Source: CAYUEN01 sp964443745
GTDB lineage: Bacteria > Campylobacterota > Campylobacteria > Campylobacterales > QNZT01
DNA: 64,000 nucleotides
Direction of reading: 5' to 3'
Assembly: GCA_964443745.1 (NCBI GenBank)
Contig: CAYUEN010000001.1
Span: 62,001 to 126,000, forward strand
Shown piece after piece: positions 44,272 to 54,262 of the stretch; positions within the stretch are counted from its first letter, which is position 1; every line of letters begins with the position of its first letter. Below the pieces are notes generated by a model that worked only from the letters and a program-made list of their open reading frames with translations, searched no databases and was not told the origin of the DNA. A program made the translations under genes and the position numbers.

Positions 44272-45995
44272 CCGTTTAACTGTTTAAATTCATCACATTG
44301 TTTCAAAAGTTCACTTTTTTTACCTTTGCAGACGATCGAACCCTTTTTCAAGACGATGATTTTGTCCGCGTGGGCGATCGTACCCAGTCGATGGGCGATG
44401 ATGAACATGATCTTGTCTCTGGAGATTTTTTCGAGCGCATCGGTGATCGCCTTTTCACTCTTGTTGTCCAGTGCGCTGGTCGCTTCGTCGAAAATGAAGA
44501 TTTGGGGATTTCGGTAGATGGCCCTGGCGATGGCGATTCGTTGACGTTGGCCGCCGGAGAGGTTCGTGCCGAATTCGTTGATCGTAGCATGGATATTTCC
44601 TTCCATCTGTGCGACGAATTCCCACGCGTTGGCCGTCTTGAGAGCTTCCACCACCCTGGTTTCGTCGATGGGCAGACCGTAGGCGACATTGGCGGCGACC
44701 GTGTCGTTGAAGATATAAACGCGCTGAGTGACGATCGATACCGCTTTGCGTAGGCTCGTGAGGTCGTACGCTCTGATATCGGTTCCGTCGATCAAAATCT
44801 CTCCCGATGTGGGATCGTAGAATCGTAGCAACAGGTTGACGATAGAGCTTTTACCTCCGCCGCTGTTGCCCACCAGGGCGATTTTTTCACCCTTTTTCGC
44901 ACGAAAATCGATATTTTTCAAAGCCGGTTTGTCGTCGTATTTTAAAGTGACATCTTTAAAGACGATTTCCTCGATTGCCGGGGGGATCGGGCGATCGGAA
45001 CTGCTGGCGATTTTCGGTTCGCGCTCCAAAAGCGTATGGATCCGTTCGTTGGCGGCGATGGCGTCTTGGAGTTTGTTGTAGATGTTGGAAACACGTTTGA
45101 TCGGTGTATAGAGCATAAAGAGCGCCGTCAAAAAAGAGAAGAAACTTCCCACGCTCATATTGCCCGCGATCACCTCCATCCCCCCGTACATAATCACCAG
45201 CCCCGCTGCGAGCGAGCCGAGAATCTCCATAATCGGACTCACGAGCGCGCTCGCCTTGACCGCTTTGAGATTGACATTGAAGATATGGCGGTTTTCCTCT
45301 TCGAATCTGCGAGACTCGAAGGTTTCGACGGCGGCGGCTTTGATCATTTCGACGTTGTTGAAGATTTCGCTGAGTCTGGCCGTGAGATCCGAGAGCCTCT
45401 CTTGCGATTGTGTAGAGAGACGTTTCATCTTTTTGGCGAGAATGCCAAGGGGCTTGATCGCCAGTGGGATGAATAGGAGCGAAAGAATCGCCATTTTCGG
45501 ATTGAGATAGAAGATATATCCCAAAAGGGCGACGATCGTGAAGATTTCGCGAAAGAGTGTCGGGATCATGTCGGAGACGACCATCCGCACCCGCTCGATG
45601 TCGTTGATCGTTCGGCTGATCAATTCTCCGCTTCGGTAGCGGTGGAAAAAGGCCATCTCGAAAGAGAGGATTTTGCGTATCATTCGATCCCGAAGGCGTC
45701 GTACGATATCCTGTCCGATAAAGGCGGTATAGTAGATCTGTATATAGGAGCCGACCCCTTTGATAGTATAGACGACGACGACCGCGAGAGGAAGCAGATA
45801 GAGCATCGTTTCGTTCTTTTCGATGAAGATTCTATCCAGAACCGGTTTGATCAGATAGGCCGAGAGGGTCGTCCCGGCCGCGGCCATCACCATTCCGAAG
45901 ATGGAGAGGACGAGTTTGCGTTTGTACTCTTTGAAATAGGGAAAGAATTTTTTCAGAAGAAAATTCAATCCGCCTGTTCGTCGCTCGTTTCCCAA
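44259..45995 (-). CDS. msbA: ABC exporter, MsbA-like (fused membrane and ATPase domains)
   Basis: 578 residues: six membrane helices (about 1-310), then ATPase with Walker A GNSGGGKSS, signature LSGGQRQ and Walker B IFIFDEATSALD. Half-transporter acting as a homodimer; lipid A-core flipping is the likely role given the Campylobacterota set, but other lipid exporters look alike. Starts at TTG 45995 (AAGGA five bases before), overlapping cysS by 31 bases; a TTG ten codons later would give a TTGA overlap. Confidence 0.85.
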   Translation of the reverse strand: MGNERRTGGLNFLLKKFFPYFKEYKRKLVLSIFGMVMAAAGTTLSAYLIKPVLDRIFIEKNETMLYLLPLAVVVVYTIKGVGSYIQIYYTAFIGQDIVRRLRDRMIRKILSFEMAFFHRYRSGELISRTINDIERVRMVVSDMIPTLFREIFTIVALLGYIFYLNPKMAILSLLFIPLAIKPLGILAKKMKRLSTQSQERLSDLTARLSEIFNNVEMIKAAAVETFESRRFEEENRHIFNVNLKAVKASALVSPIMEILGSLAAGLVIMYGGMEVIAGNMSVGSFFSFLTALFMLYTPIKRVSNIYNKLQDAIAANERIHTLLEREPKIASSSDRPIPPAIEEIVFKDVTLKYDDKPALKNIDFRAKKGEKIALVGNSGGGKSSIVNLLLRFYDPTSGEILIDGTDIRAYDLTSLRKAVSIVTQRVYIFNDTVAANVAYGLPIDETRVVEALKTANAWEFVAQMEGNIHATINEFGTNLSGGQRQRIAIARAIYRNPQIFIFDEATSALDNKSEKAITDALEKISRDKIMFIIAHRLGTIAHADKIIVLKKGSIVCKGKKSELLKQCDEFKQLNGLQK

Positions 45996-47377
45996 ACTGT
46001 TCCTTCCGGTGTATCCATAATTTTGATGCCTCTCTCTTCGAGTTCGTTTCGAATTGCATCCGCTTTTTTAAAATCTTTCGCCTTTTTGGCTTCGGCGCGT
46101 TCGGCGATCCTGGATTCGATCCACGCCTTCTCTTCGGGGCTGATTCCCAGCTGAAAATAGCCGAACGGATCCATCGTTCCGATTCCCAGCAGTGATTCGA
46201 GTAGTTTCAGATCTCCCGCGATCTGATTTTTGATCCCCTTGTTTTTGGGCTCCTTGTCCAGTTTGTCGTTGGCAAGGTTGATCATCTCGTCCACTATGGC
46301 CAGTGCGGCCGAAATGTTCAGATCGTCTCCCAGCGCTTTGAGGAGTTTTTGGGAAAAGCTCTTTTGCGCAGCGGCGGGTTTGGAGGGAGTGACTCTCTTT
46401 TTGAGACGATAGAGGCGATCGAGCCGCTTTTTGGATGCGAGCAGATCCTCTTCGTTGAAGTTGAAATTGGCGCGGTAGTGTACACCCAGCAGATAGAAGC
46501 GCAGCACCTCTCCGGGATAGACTTTGAGGGCATCTTTGAGAAAGAAGCTGTTACCCAGCGATTTGCTCATCTTTTCACCCTCTATCTGTACGAATCCGTT
46601 ATGCATCCAATAGCGCGCCAGATGTCTGCCCGATTCGCAGAAACTCTGTGCCTCTTCGTTTTCGTGATGTGGAAAAAGCAGGTCAGCCCCTCCTCCATGG
46701 ATGTCGATCTGAAAGGGGGTGTCCTCATAGGAGAGATATTTCTTGATCATAGCGGAGCATTCGATATGCCATCCGGGTCTTCCCGCTCCAAAAGGAGCCG
46801 GATAGGTCGGCTCTTTCGGTTTGGAATATTTCCAGAGTGCGAAGTCCTTCGGGTCTCTTTTTTGGGTGCTTCCTTCGATACGGCTTCGTCTCTGGTCGGG
46901 GTCGATATGGGTATGGCTGAGAGAGAGGTATTCGGGATCTTTGGTGGTGTCGAAATAGATACCGTCATCCGTTTTGTAGGCGATCCCTTTTTGGATCAGG
47001 TTGGTGATGAACGCTACGATCTCATCGATCGATTCGGTCGCTTTGGGTTCGATGTCGGCATCTTCCACGTTGAGCGCATGCATATCCTCCTTGTAGCGTC
47101 GGATATAGTGGCGCGTGATCTCTTCGAGACTCTTGCCGCTTTCTTGCATCTTTTTGATGATCTTGTCGTCGATATCGGTGAAGTTTTTTACAAAAAGCAC
47201 TTCGTATCCGCTCTCTCTCAAGACCCGCCGCAGCAGGTCGAAGACGATCGAACTTCTGGCATGGCCTAGATGGGCGTCGTCGTAGACGGTGGGGCCGCAG
47301 ACGTAGATTTTGACGATATCGTCCTTGAGAGGGACGAAAAGCTCTTTTTCTCGTGTAGCGGTGTTATAGATAAGCAC
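45965..47377 (-). CDS. cysS: Cysteinyl-tRNA synthetase
   Basis: 470 residues. Class I signatures H36-L-G-H39 and KMSKS (about 270), Zn ligand C28 in VCGPTVYD, and the DALR domain and C-terminal anticodon part. Charges tRNA-Cys. The start overlaps the murJ end by 14 bases, and it overlaps the msbA-like gene after. Confidence 0.97.
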   Translation of the reverse strand: MLIYNTATREKELFVPLKDDIVKIYVCGPTVYDDAHLGHARSSIVFDLLRRVLRESGYEVLFVKNFTDIDDKIIKKMQESGKSLEEITRHYIRRYKEDMHALNVEDADIEPKATESIDEIVAFITNLIQKGIAYKTDDGIYFDTTKDPEYLSLSHTHIDPDQRRSRIEGSTQKRDPKDFALWKYSKPKEPTYPAPFGAGRPGWHIECSAMIKKYLSYEDTPFQIDIHGGGADLLFPHHENEEAQSFCESGRHLARYWMHNGFVQIEGEKMSKSLGNSFFLKDALKVYPGEVLRFYLLGVHYRANFNFNEEDLLASKKRLDRLYRLKKRVTPSKPAAAQKSFSQKLLKALGDDLNISAALAIVDEMINLANDKLDKEPKNKGIKNQIAGDLKLLESLLGIGTMDPFGYFQLGISPEEKAWIESRIAERAEAKKAKDFKKADAIRNELEERGIKIMDTPEGTVWETSDEQAD

Positions 47378-48770
47378 GGATCATATCCTTTAGGGTTAAA
47401 AGTATAGGTATGAGTAGTATCGTCAAAAGGAGCAGTCCTGTTAATTTTCTATTCCATAGTATATCCAAAAAGCGCTTTGTGCCAAACGCACGGATCGTCA
47501 ACACGAAAAGAACGATACCACTCAGAGAGCTCGCCAGGGCGAGTCCCGCCGCCTTGAGCGGAACGATCAACGCCAGAGAGAGGAGGATATTGACTCCCAA
47601 TGCGATACCCGAGATCTGGGCCGCCTTTTTCTGGCGGTGCGTCGCATAGAGCCAGAGAGAGAAAATTTTGGAAAGACCGAAGGGCAGCAGTCCGAGCAGA
47701 TACATCGAAAGGATCAAGGCGGTATGGGTACGATCGGCCGCACCGAAAGCGCCGCGTTCGTATAGGAGCCAGACAATCTCTTCGGAAAAGAGGAGGCCTA
47801 CGAGTGTCGCGAATGTCAGCAAGAAAAGAAGCAACCAGAAACTTCTCCCTAGTATGGAGAGCGCCTTTTTCGTATCGTCGTTTTTTAGATATCTCGATAC
47901 TTTCGGGAAAATGGCGACCGAAGTGGCGATCGCGAAAAGGGCGAGCGGAAATTGAAAGATACGGTTGGCGTAATAGAGATAGCTGATCGAACTGGCGGCT
48001 AGAAACGTGGCGAGCCATCCGTCCAAAAAAGCGGAGATCTGTGCGGTCGAACTCCCCACTACCGAAGCGAAAAACTGACGCTCGAATCGTCGTTTCTCTT
48101 CAGCGATCACCTCTTTTTTTCTCGAAAGATAACCAAAACCCCCCGCCAACATCTTGAGTAATCCGTATCTTTTAGCCATTAGCAGATGGACGGCAACCTG
48201 AAGGATCCCCCCTATCACGACCGCGTAACTCATATGCCAGATGATTCGATCCGGGGGCAGCGCTTTTGCCAGCAAAAGAGCGGTGATGATCGAGATATTC
48301 AGCAGTGCGGTCGCAAACGCCGTGGTGGCGAAGTGGTTTTTGTATTGTAGAAGCGTCGCCAAAAAGGTGACCACGAAGATGAGCGGCAGATAGGTGAAGT
48401 TGATCGCCACCAGCGGGGCCGCCTGCCGAATCGTCTCGGGAGAGAATCCCGATGCGATGATTCGGGTGAAAAAATCGTCAAAAAGCGCGACACATCCGCT
48501 CATCAGAAGCAGAAAGAGAAAAAATCTGAGAAAGATGGAGGCGGAGAGGAGGCTTTTGTGGCGGCTATGGGTGAAGGCGGGCAGAAAACTCTGGGTGAAA
48601 GCCCCCTCCGCGAAAATACGTCTGAAAAGATTGGGGAGTTTGAACGCCACGATGAAGATATCGGTATAGATGTTCGCTCCCAGTATCGACGCCTGCAGCA
48701 TGTCTCTGAGAAAACCGAGAATTCTGGAGGTGAGGATACCTGCGCTGTTGGTAAAGATAGATCGGAACAT
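47364..48770 (-). CDS. murJ: Lipid II flippase MurJ
   Basis: 468 residues from ATG 48770; the in-frame start 18 codons further up lies in the divergent promoter region. About 13-14 membrane helices with the MurJ/MviN start FTNSAGILTSRILGFLRDML and the R-x-F-A-E-G-A-F motif (RRIFAEGAFTQSFLPAF). Moves lipid II across the inner membrane for cell-wall synthesis. Confidence 0.94.
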   Translation of the reverse strand: MFRSIFTNSAGILTSRILGFLRDMLQASILGANIYTDIFIVAFKLPNLFRRIFAEGAFTQSFLPAFTHSRHKSLLSASIFLRFFLFLLLMSGCVALFDDFFTRIIASGFSPETIRQAAPLVAINFTYLPLIFVVTFLATLLQYKNHFATTAFATALLNISIITALLLAKALPPDRIIWHMSYAVVIGGILQVAVHLLMAKRYGLLKMLAGGFGYLSRKKEVIAEEKRRFERQFFASVVGSSTAQISAFLDGWLATFLAASSISYLYYANRIFQFPLALFAIATSVAIFPKVSRYLKNDDTKKALSILGRSFWLLLFLLTFATLVGLLFSEEIVWLLYERGAFGAADRTHTALILSMYLLGLLPFGLSKIFSLWLYATHRQKKAAQISGIALGVNILLSLALIVPLKAAGLALASSLSGIVLFVLTIRAFGTKRFLDILWNRKLTGLLLLTILLIPILLTLKDMIRAYL

Positions 48771-48799
48771 AGGCGCGATTGTACACAAAAAGAGTTGAA

Positions 48800-50812
48800 A
48801 TGAGGCTCGAAAAATTGTCTTCAAAATATTTCACAATGGCCGATTTAGGAACAATAACGCCGAAAAAATTGAGAGAAGGAAGCGATTTGGCACTTTTGGA
48901 CAAGTTCAAAAAGAGAGACGAAACCCCCCAGCAGGCTGCATCCGCTGCAGGCGATTTTACGAAAATGACGATAGAGACGGGCGATTTGGCCAAGCACATC
49001 GACAAAGTCGCGCAGGAGTTTCGCATTCCGGCGAAACTAATCGACTTCAAAATTCTCGCTTACCGCACCTTCTATCGAAAGCGGGGCGAAAAAAAATTCA
49101 AAGAGGTCAAGAAAGAGGAGGCGAAACGGTTTAGAGAATCGAAACTGCTTCTTGATCCCGATATCGAGATCAGACAGCAGATTCGGGCCGAACTCTTCAA
49201 AAAAGAGAAGATCAAAGCCCCCGTTTTGAAGATGGTCATAGGCGCGAACAAAGCGATGACGAAGATTTTTCTGACATTCAAAAAACAGCAGGTTTTGCAA
49301 TACAGCGATACCATGGAGAGGGACATTCTCGCCGAAATTGATCGTAAGATGGCCAGACTCGGATTGTTGCTGGGAGTGTTCAACACCGACATCGAGTCGG
49401 TTGTCTCCAGAGTGGTCTCTTCCGTACGTGTGAACAAGAGTGTCGATGAGGATATCCAGGTGGTGCTATGTGAAGGGATCGAAGCGATGGCACCCACTCC
49501 CGCGAGGATCACCTACCATTACAAACGAAGCAAAAGCGAGAAACTGGATGACGAAATACAGGTCGATTATGCCGACAGGGGATATATCCAGACCGTGAGC
49601 GAAGGGGATCTGATATTGGAATGTACCAAAGCGACAGAGGGACATATCGGCCGTACATGCAGGGGAGAAGTGATTCCCATTCCCCAGCCACACATCGAAT
49701 TGAGTGAAGATTGCGAAGGGATCAAGATAGAGGAGGGGATCAAAGTCGAAGAGGATGGTGAACATATCCGGTATATCGCGACACGCAAAGGATATGTCAA
49801 CGAGCCAAGCCCGAACCACTTCATCATTCAGGATGAGTTGGTGATCGACGAAGTCTCTTTTCGTACCACGGGATCCATCGAAGCGGGTGAAGACAAGGAT
49901 GTCAAGATCCATATTCAAACACACGACGAATTTGCCGATTCCGTCGGATCGGGAGTTCGTGTAGAGACAAGCGAGCTCAAAACGCACGGCAATGTAGGAA
50001 GCGGTGCGTTTATCAAAGCCAAAATCGTCGAAATCGGTGGGCAGACGCATCAGACTTCGGTCATCGAAGCGGGAGAGGCGACCATCCAACTGCACAAAGG
50101 ATCCGTCGAAGCTGAAAGTGTCGAGATCGAAATTCTCGAAGGAGGTAAGGTAGTGGCGGATACGGTGCGTATCAACAAGATATCGGGTGGTGAGATTCAT
50201 GCGAAGGAGGTGTATATACAAAGTGTGCTCTCCAATGCGATCGTCACAGCTTCGCACTTGATCGAGATCGACCAGGTGGAGGGAAACGGAAACAAATTCA
50301 TTATCGATCCCACCGCACAACGTGGATATGCCCAGAAGGTGGAAAAGATCGAAATGGAGCTTGAAACGCGGAAAAAAGAGGTCGCGACGTTGACGCAGAA
50401 GATCAAACGTCTGCGTATGAAAATCCACAACGAAAAAGAGACGATCGATCAGATCAATCGACGGATATCCGAATTGAAAGAGCAGGGAGTCAGACCCCCC
50501 GAAGCGTTGATCCACAAACTCAAAGAGCATCAAAAAGTGATCAAAGAGCACAATTTATTATTAAAAGAGTTAAAAGATGTTAAAATAGAAAAAGAGCGTT
50601 TGAAAGGGGAATTGAAAGACATTCAATCTTCCGTTTTCGACGCGAAAGTGATCAACCACTCCATCTGGAAAGAGTTCAACGAAATCACGTTCAGGATTCT
50701 CAATCCGCCCATCGAGGCGACCCATCTGCCCAAAGAGGGAGAGATGGCCGAAGAGATCACACTGAGCAAAACGGAGGAGGGTGAGTTTATTCTAAACAGA
50801 AAAGGGAGTTGA
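48800..50812 (+). CDS. FapA-family (DUF342) protein
   Basis: 670 residues from ATG 48800 (AGAG before it; ATG 48836 is an alternative). A helical N-terminal part, then the FapA beta-helix region (about 210-500) with many short Val/Ile-Glu turns, and a C-terminal coiled coil (about 510-600). Family members are linked to polymer assembly, motility and division-site proteins, but the biochemistry is unclear. First gene of the fapA-ruvA-ddl run, one base before ruvA. Confidence 0.85.
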   Translation: MRLEKLSSKYFTMADLGTITPKKLREGSDLALLDKFKKRDETPQQAASAAGDFTKMTIETGDLAKHIDKVAQEFRIPAKLIDFKILAYRTFYRKRGEKKFKEVKKEEAKRFRESKLLLDPDIEIRQQIRAELFKKEKIKAPVLKMVIGANKAMTKIFLTFKKQQVLQYSDTMERDILAEIDRKMARLGLLLGVFNTDIESVVSRVVSSVRVNKSVDEDIQVVLCEGIEAMAPTPARITYHYKRSKSEKLDDEIQVDYADRGYIQTVSEGDLILECTKATEGHIGRTCRGEVIPIPQPHIELSEDCEGIKIEEGIKVEEDGEHIRYIATRKGYVNEPSPNHFIIQDELVIDEVSFRTTGSIEAGEDKDVKIHIQTHDEFADSVGSGVRVETSELKTHGNVGSGAFIKAKIVEIGGQTHQTSVIEAGEATIQLHKGSVEAESVEIEILEGGKVVADTVRINKISGGEIHAKEVYIQSVLSNAIVTASHLIEIDQVEGNGNKFIIDPTAQRGYAQKVEKIEMELETRKKEVATLTQKIKRLRMKIHNEKETIDQINRRISELKEQGVRPPEALIHKLKEHQKVIKEHNLLLKELKDVKIEKERLKGELKDIQSSVFDAKVINHSIWKEFNEITFRILNPPIEATHLPKEGEMAEEITLSKTEEGEFILNRKGS

Positions 50813-50813
50813 T

Positions 50814-51374
50814 ATGATTGTGGGGATAGAGGGTGACGTCGTCAAAAAGGAGCCGACCGCCCTCTATCTCAAAACCGCTTCGGGACTCACCTATCTTCTT
50901 CGGATCTCTCTGCAGACAAGCGCCGCCATCGAGGCGTCACGGGTATCTTTGCACACCACTTTCGTCGTGAAAGAGGAGAGCCAGACGCTTTTCGGTTTTG
51001 CCACCTTCAAGGAAAAATCCCTATTTGACCGTCTGATCAAAATCAACGGAGTCGGTCCCGGTATCGCGTTGGCGATCTGCTCCACTTTCACCCCCGAATC
51101 GTTCGCAAAGGCGGTCGCAGCTTCGGATGTCGCCGCACTCAAATCGGTACCCGGAATCGGTCCCAAAAGTGCGAAGCGGATATTGGTGGAATTGGGAGAT
51201 TTTCGGATGGATCTGGGAGAAGAAAGCCCGCAGCAGCGGAATTTTCAAGAAGCGTTGCTCGCGCTGGAGAGTCTGGGGTTCAAAAAAGAGAAGGTCGAAC
51301 CGATCCTTTCTCAGATTTCCGCCTCTTCCACGGCGGAGATGGTCAAAGAGACGCTCAAACAACTCGGTAGATAA
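50814..51374 (+). CDS. ruvA: Holliday junction branch-migration protein RuvA
   Basis: 186 residues. OB fold (about 1-62), two helix-hairpin-helix motifs (VGPGIALAI and VPGIGPKSAKRI) for junction binding, and the C-terminal domain III that binds RuvB. Holds the four-way junction for RuvB motors. One base after the fapA stop. Confidence 0.97.
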   Translation: MIVGIEGDVVKKEPTALYLKTASGLTYLLRISLQTSAAIEASRVSLHTTFVVKEESQTLFGFATFKEKSLFDRLIKINGVGPGIALAICSTFTPESFAKAVAASDVAALKSVPGIGPKSAKRILVELGDFRMDLGEESPQQRNFQEALLALESLGFKKEKVEPILSQISASSTAEMVKETLKQLGR

Positions 51375-51385
51375 AGGATGGAGAT

Positions 51386-52417
51386 TTGAAATACGCGATC
51401 ATTTTCGGAGGTGTAAGCTACGAGCATGAGATCAGTATCGTCAGTGCGATCACTCTCAAAGAGAGACTCAAAGAGGAGAAGCTTTTTATCTTTTGCGACA
51501 GGGAGCGGGAATTTTATCTGATTCCGGAAGAGGAGATGAGGTCGAAACTCTTCAGTACCCAGGCATACAAAAAGATGACGAAACTGACGCTGAAAAAGGG
51601 AGGTTTTTATCAAAAGGCGCTGATGAAAGAAAAACCTCTCGTTTTCGATGTCGTGCTCAATCTCGTCCATGGTGGAGACGGGGAGGATGGAAAGATGGCG
51701 GCGCTCTTGAGTTTTTTCGATACTCCTTTCATCGGTCCGAGAATCGAAGCGAGCGTATTGAGTTTCAACAAACACTATACCAAACTCTACGCCAAAGAGG
51801 TCGGAATCCGAACGCTTCCCTACGAAATCGTGAAAAAGGGTACCTACGAAATCGAAACGGCATTGCCGGTGATTCTCAAGCCGCTGCGCCTGGGGAGTTC
51901 GATCGGGGTGAGTGTGGTCAAGCACAAAAGCGAGTTGGCGTACGCGCTGGATGTGGCTTTCGAGTTCGACGAGGAGGTGTTGGTCGAGCCGTTCGTCGAG
52001 GGGGTGAAGGAGTACAACCTGGCGGGTGCGTATGCGGATGGTTTTTTTTATTCGATCGTGGAGGAGCCGCACAAGGAGACGTTTCTCGATTTTGAGAAGA
52101 AGTATCTCGATTTCGGTCGTACCTCCCAAGTGCTCAAAGCCGACATCGATGCGCAGTTGGAAAAGAGGTTGCAGGAGGCGTTTGCGAAAATCTACGGAAG
52201 CCTCTTTGCGGGGGCGCTGATTCGTTGCGACTTTTTCGTGATCGAAGATCAGATCTATCTCAACGAGATCAATCCGATTCCGGGCAGTTACGCCCACTAC
52301 CTCTTCGAAGACTTCACCGAAGTGATGAATCGGCTCGCCCGACATCTACCCAAAGAGCGTACGATACCGATAGATTACGCCTATATCGGATCGATCCAGA
52401 AAGCGAAGGGAAAGTAA
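51386..52417 (+). CDS. ddl: D-alanine-D-alanine ligase
   Basis: 343 residues, ATP-grasp. VLNLVHGGDGEDGKM (Ser-Tyr loop region), LKPLRLGSSIGV and NEINPIPG give the ATP and Mg sites. Joins two D-Ala for peptidoglycan. Starts at TTG 51386: AAGGA is seven bases before, and a nearby ATG (51378) opens a frame of only three codons whose TGA overlaps the TTG (TTGA). The ruvA-ddl pair is common in Campylobacterota. Confidence 0.94.
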   Translation: MKYAIIFGGVSYEHEISIVSAITLKERLKEEKLFIFCDREREFYLIPEEEMRSKLFSTQAYKKMTKLTLKKGGFYQKALMKEKPLVFDVVLNLVHGGDGEDGKMAALLSFFDTPFIGPRIEASVLSFNKHYTKLYAKEVGIRTLPYEIVKKGTYEIETALPVILKPLRLGSSIGVSVVKHKSELAYALDVAFEFDEEVLVEPFVEGVKEYNLAGAYADGFFYSIVEEPHKETFLDFEKKYLDFGRTSQVLKADIDAQLEKRLQEAFAKIYGSLFAGALIRCDFFVIEDQIYLNEINPIPGSYAHYLFEDFTEVMNRLARHLPKERTIPIDYAYIGSIQKAKGK

Positions 52418-52442
52418 GCTCTAAAGCCCTTCCTCGATCGTC

Positions 52443-53729
52443 TTAGAAGAGATCGACGATCTGCGGGAAAAGAACCAGTATCAAAAGCGTCAACAGCTGT
52501 AGTCCGATAAACGGCAACACGCCGCGGTAGATTTCACCCGTGCTCACGAGATTTCCGGCCGCCCCCTTGAGGTAGAAGAGAGAAAAGCCAAAAGGCGGGG
52601 TGAGAAACGAGGCCTGCAGGTTCATCGCCACCAAAATCGCGAACCAAATGGGATCGATACCGAACGTCTGTACGATCGGTACGAGAATCGGGATGACGAT
52701 GAAGCTGATTTCCAGGAAATCGACGAAAAATCCGAGCAGAAAGATCGCCCCCATACTGATTGCGATAAAGGCCCATTTGTCCGCGATATCCTCTCTAAAA
52801 AACTCCAGTACCAGATCGCTGCCGCCCACTTCGTTGAAGACGAGCGAAAAAGCGGTGGCGCCGATCAAAATCATGAAGATCATCGCGGTGAGTTTGACCG
52901 TCTCTATCGCGCTGTAGCGGAGATTCGCGAAGGAGAAGCTGCCGTTGAACAGTGTCAGGAGGATCGCACCCACCGCACCGAAGGCAGCCGATTCGGTAGG
53001 AGAGGCGATGCCGGCGAAAATCGAACCCAAAACCAGCACGATCAGAAGTAGAGGTGGGATGATCGCGACGATCGCTTCACGAAGAGTGGCTCCTGTCGTC
53101 TCGTTTTCGGGGATCGCGGGGGCGGTGGCGGGGCGTATCCATGCGATGAAGAGAATATAGAGCAGATAGAGCCCGACCAGCACGAGAGAAGGCCCCACAG
53201 CGGCCCGGAAGAGGTCCCCCACACTGACGCTCATCACGTCACCCAGAATGATCAATACGATGGAAGGAGGGATGATCTGCCCCAGTGTACCGCTGGCGGC
53301 GATGACGCCCGAGCTCAACGTTTTGGCGTAGTCGTATCGGATCATGATCGGAAGAGAGATGATGCTCATCATGACGACGCTCGCTCCCACGATACCGGTA
53401 CTCGCCGCCAAAATCGCGCCTACAAGCACAGTGCCGATCGCCAGTCCGCCTCTGATCGAGCCGAAGAGTTTTCCCACGGAAAGAAGCAGCCGTTCGGCGA
53501 TTTTGCTCTTTTCCAGGATCAGCCCCATGAAGATGAAGAGGGGTACGGCGATGAGTGTGAAATTCTGCATGATACCGAAGATGCGAAAAGGCAGCAGCCG
53601 AAAGACTTCCAATCCCACATCCGGAGTGAAAAAGGCGACAAAGAGCGCGGCGGAGCCGAATGCGAAGGCGACCGGGAATCCCACCAGCAGCAACACGAGC
53701 GCGGCGATGAACATATAAAGACCGATCAT
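52443..53729 (-). CDS. dctM: TRAP transporter large permease DctM
   Basis: 428 residues from ATG 53729 (ATGA overlap with dctQ). About 12 membrane helices with the DctM patterns LAASTGIVGASVV and GQIIPPSIVLIILG in the first half and LTPPFGFSLFYLKG in the second. Uses the ion gradient to import a substrate handed over by a periplasmic binding protein. No dctP is next to it. Confidence 0.93.
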   Translation of the reverse strand: MIGLYMFIAALVLLLVGFPVAFAFGSAALFVAFFTPDVGLEVFRLLPFRIFGIMQNFTLIAVPLFIFMGLILEKSKIAERLLLSVGKLFGSIRGGLAIGTVLVGAILAASTGIVGASVVMMSIISLPIMIRYDYAKTLSSGVIAASGTLGQIIPPSIVLIILGDVMSVSVGDLFRAAVGPSLVLVGLYLLYILFIAWIRPATAPAIPENETTGATLREAIVAIIPPLLLIVLVLGSIFAGIASPTESAAFGAVGAILLTLFNGSFSFANLRYSAIETVKLTAMIFMILIGATAFSLVFNEVGGSDLVLEFFREDIADKWAFIAISMGAIFLLGFFVDFLEISFIVIPILVPIVQTFGIDPIWFAILVAMNLQASFLTPPFGFSLFYLKGAAGNLVSTGEIYRGVLPFIGLQLLTLLILVLFPQIVDLF

Positions 53730-54262
53730 TCGGTTCCCTTTTTGAGTCTTTGAATGTTTTTGTAGATTTCGCAGAGGCTTTGCAGTCCGAGCAGAACGAA
53801 TCCGACCGCGATCATTCCCTTGATCATCCAGCGATGCGTCAAGCCCCCCGGATCGGAAGAGATTTCGTTTTGCAGATAACTCTGTTCGATGAAGGTGTAA
53901 CTCATATAGAGTACCATAGCCGTGAAGGGCAGAATCAAAAAGAGTTGCGAAATCAGGTTGATCAGCGCTTTGGTGCGGGGAGAGAAACGGGCGTAGAAGA
54001 TATCGACCCGCACATGTTTGTCGTGCTGGAGGGTATAGGCAAGTCCCAGCAGGAAGAGAATGTCGAAAAGATGCCACTCCATCTCCTGGAGTGCGACCGA
54101 ACCGCTTTGAAAGAGGTATCGGTTGATCGCGTCGTAGACGATAAGCAGACTCAGTGCGATTACGAGCAGGGCCGCCAGTTGGGCCGCCCGTTTGACGAGC
54201 GCTTCGACCATAGAGACGATATTGCCGAGTTTAGCGCTCTTTGAGTTTTCCGACCGCTTCAC
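53726..54262 (-). CDS. dctQ: TRAP transporter small permease DctQ
   Basis: 178 residues with four membrane helices and the DctQ motif ALQEMEWHLFDILFLLGLAYTLQHDKHVRVD. Starts at GTG 54262: GGAG seven bases before, inside trpC by 32 bases; an internal ATG at 54211 has no ribosome site. Partner of DctM. Confidence 0.9.
   Translation of the reverse strand: MKRSENSKSAKLGNIVSMVEALVKRAAQLAALLVIALSLLIVYDAINRYLFQSGSVALQEMEWHLFDILFLLGLAYTLQHDKHVRVDIFYARFSPRTKALINLISQLFLILPFTAMVLYMSYTFIEQSYLQNEISSDPGGLTHRWMIKGMIAVGFVLLGLQSLCEIYKNIQRLKKGTE

Noticed and set aside
49466..50551. 361-codon minus-strand frame opposite the fapA-like gene
   Set aside because: Antisense shadow of a clearly coding frame; Phe/Asp-rich, no start signal.
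51378..51389. ATG-GAG-ATT-TGA mini-frame before ddl as a leader peptide
   Set aside because: Its own ribosome site is too close to the ATG and three codons carry no signal; the TTG start of ddl explains the region.
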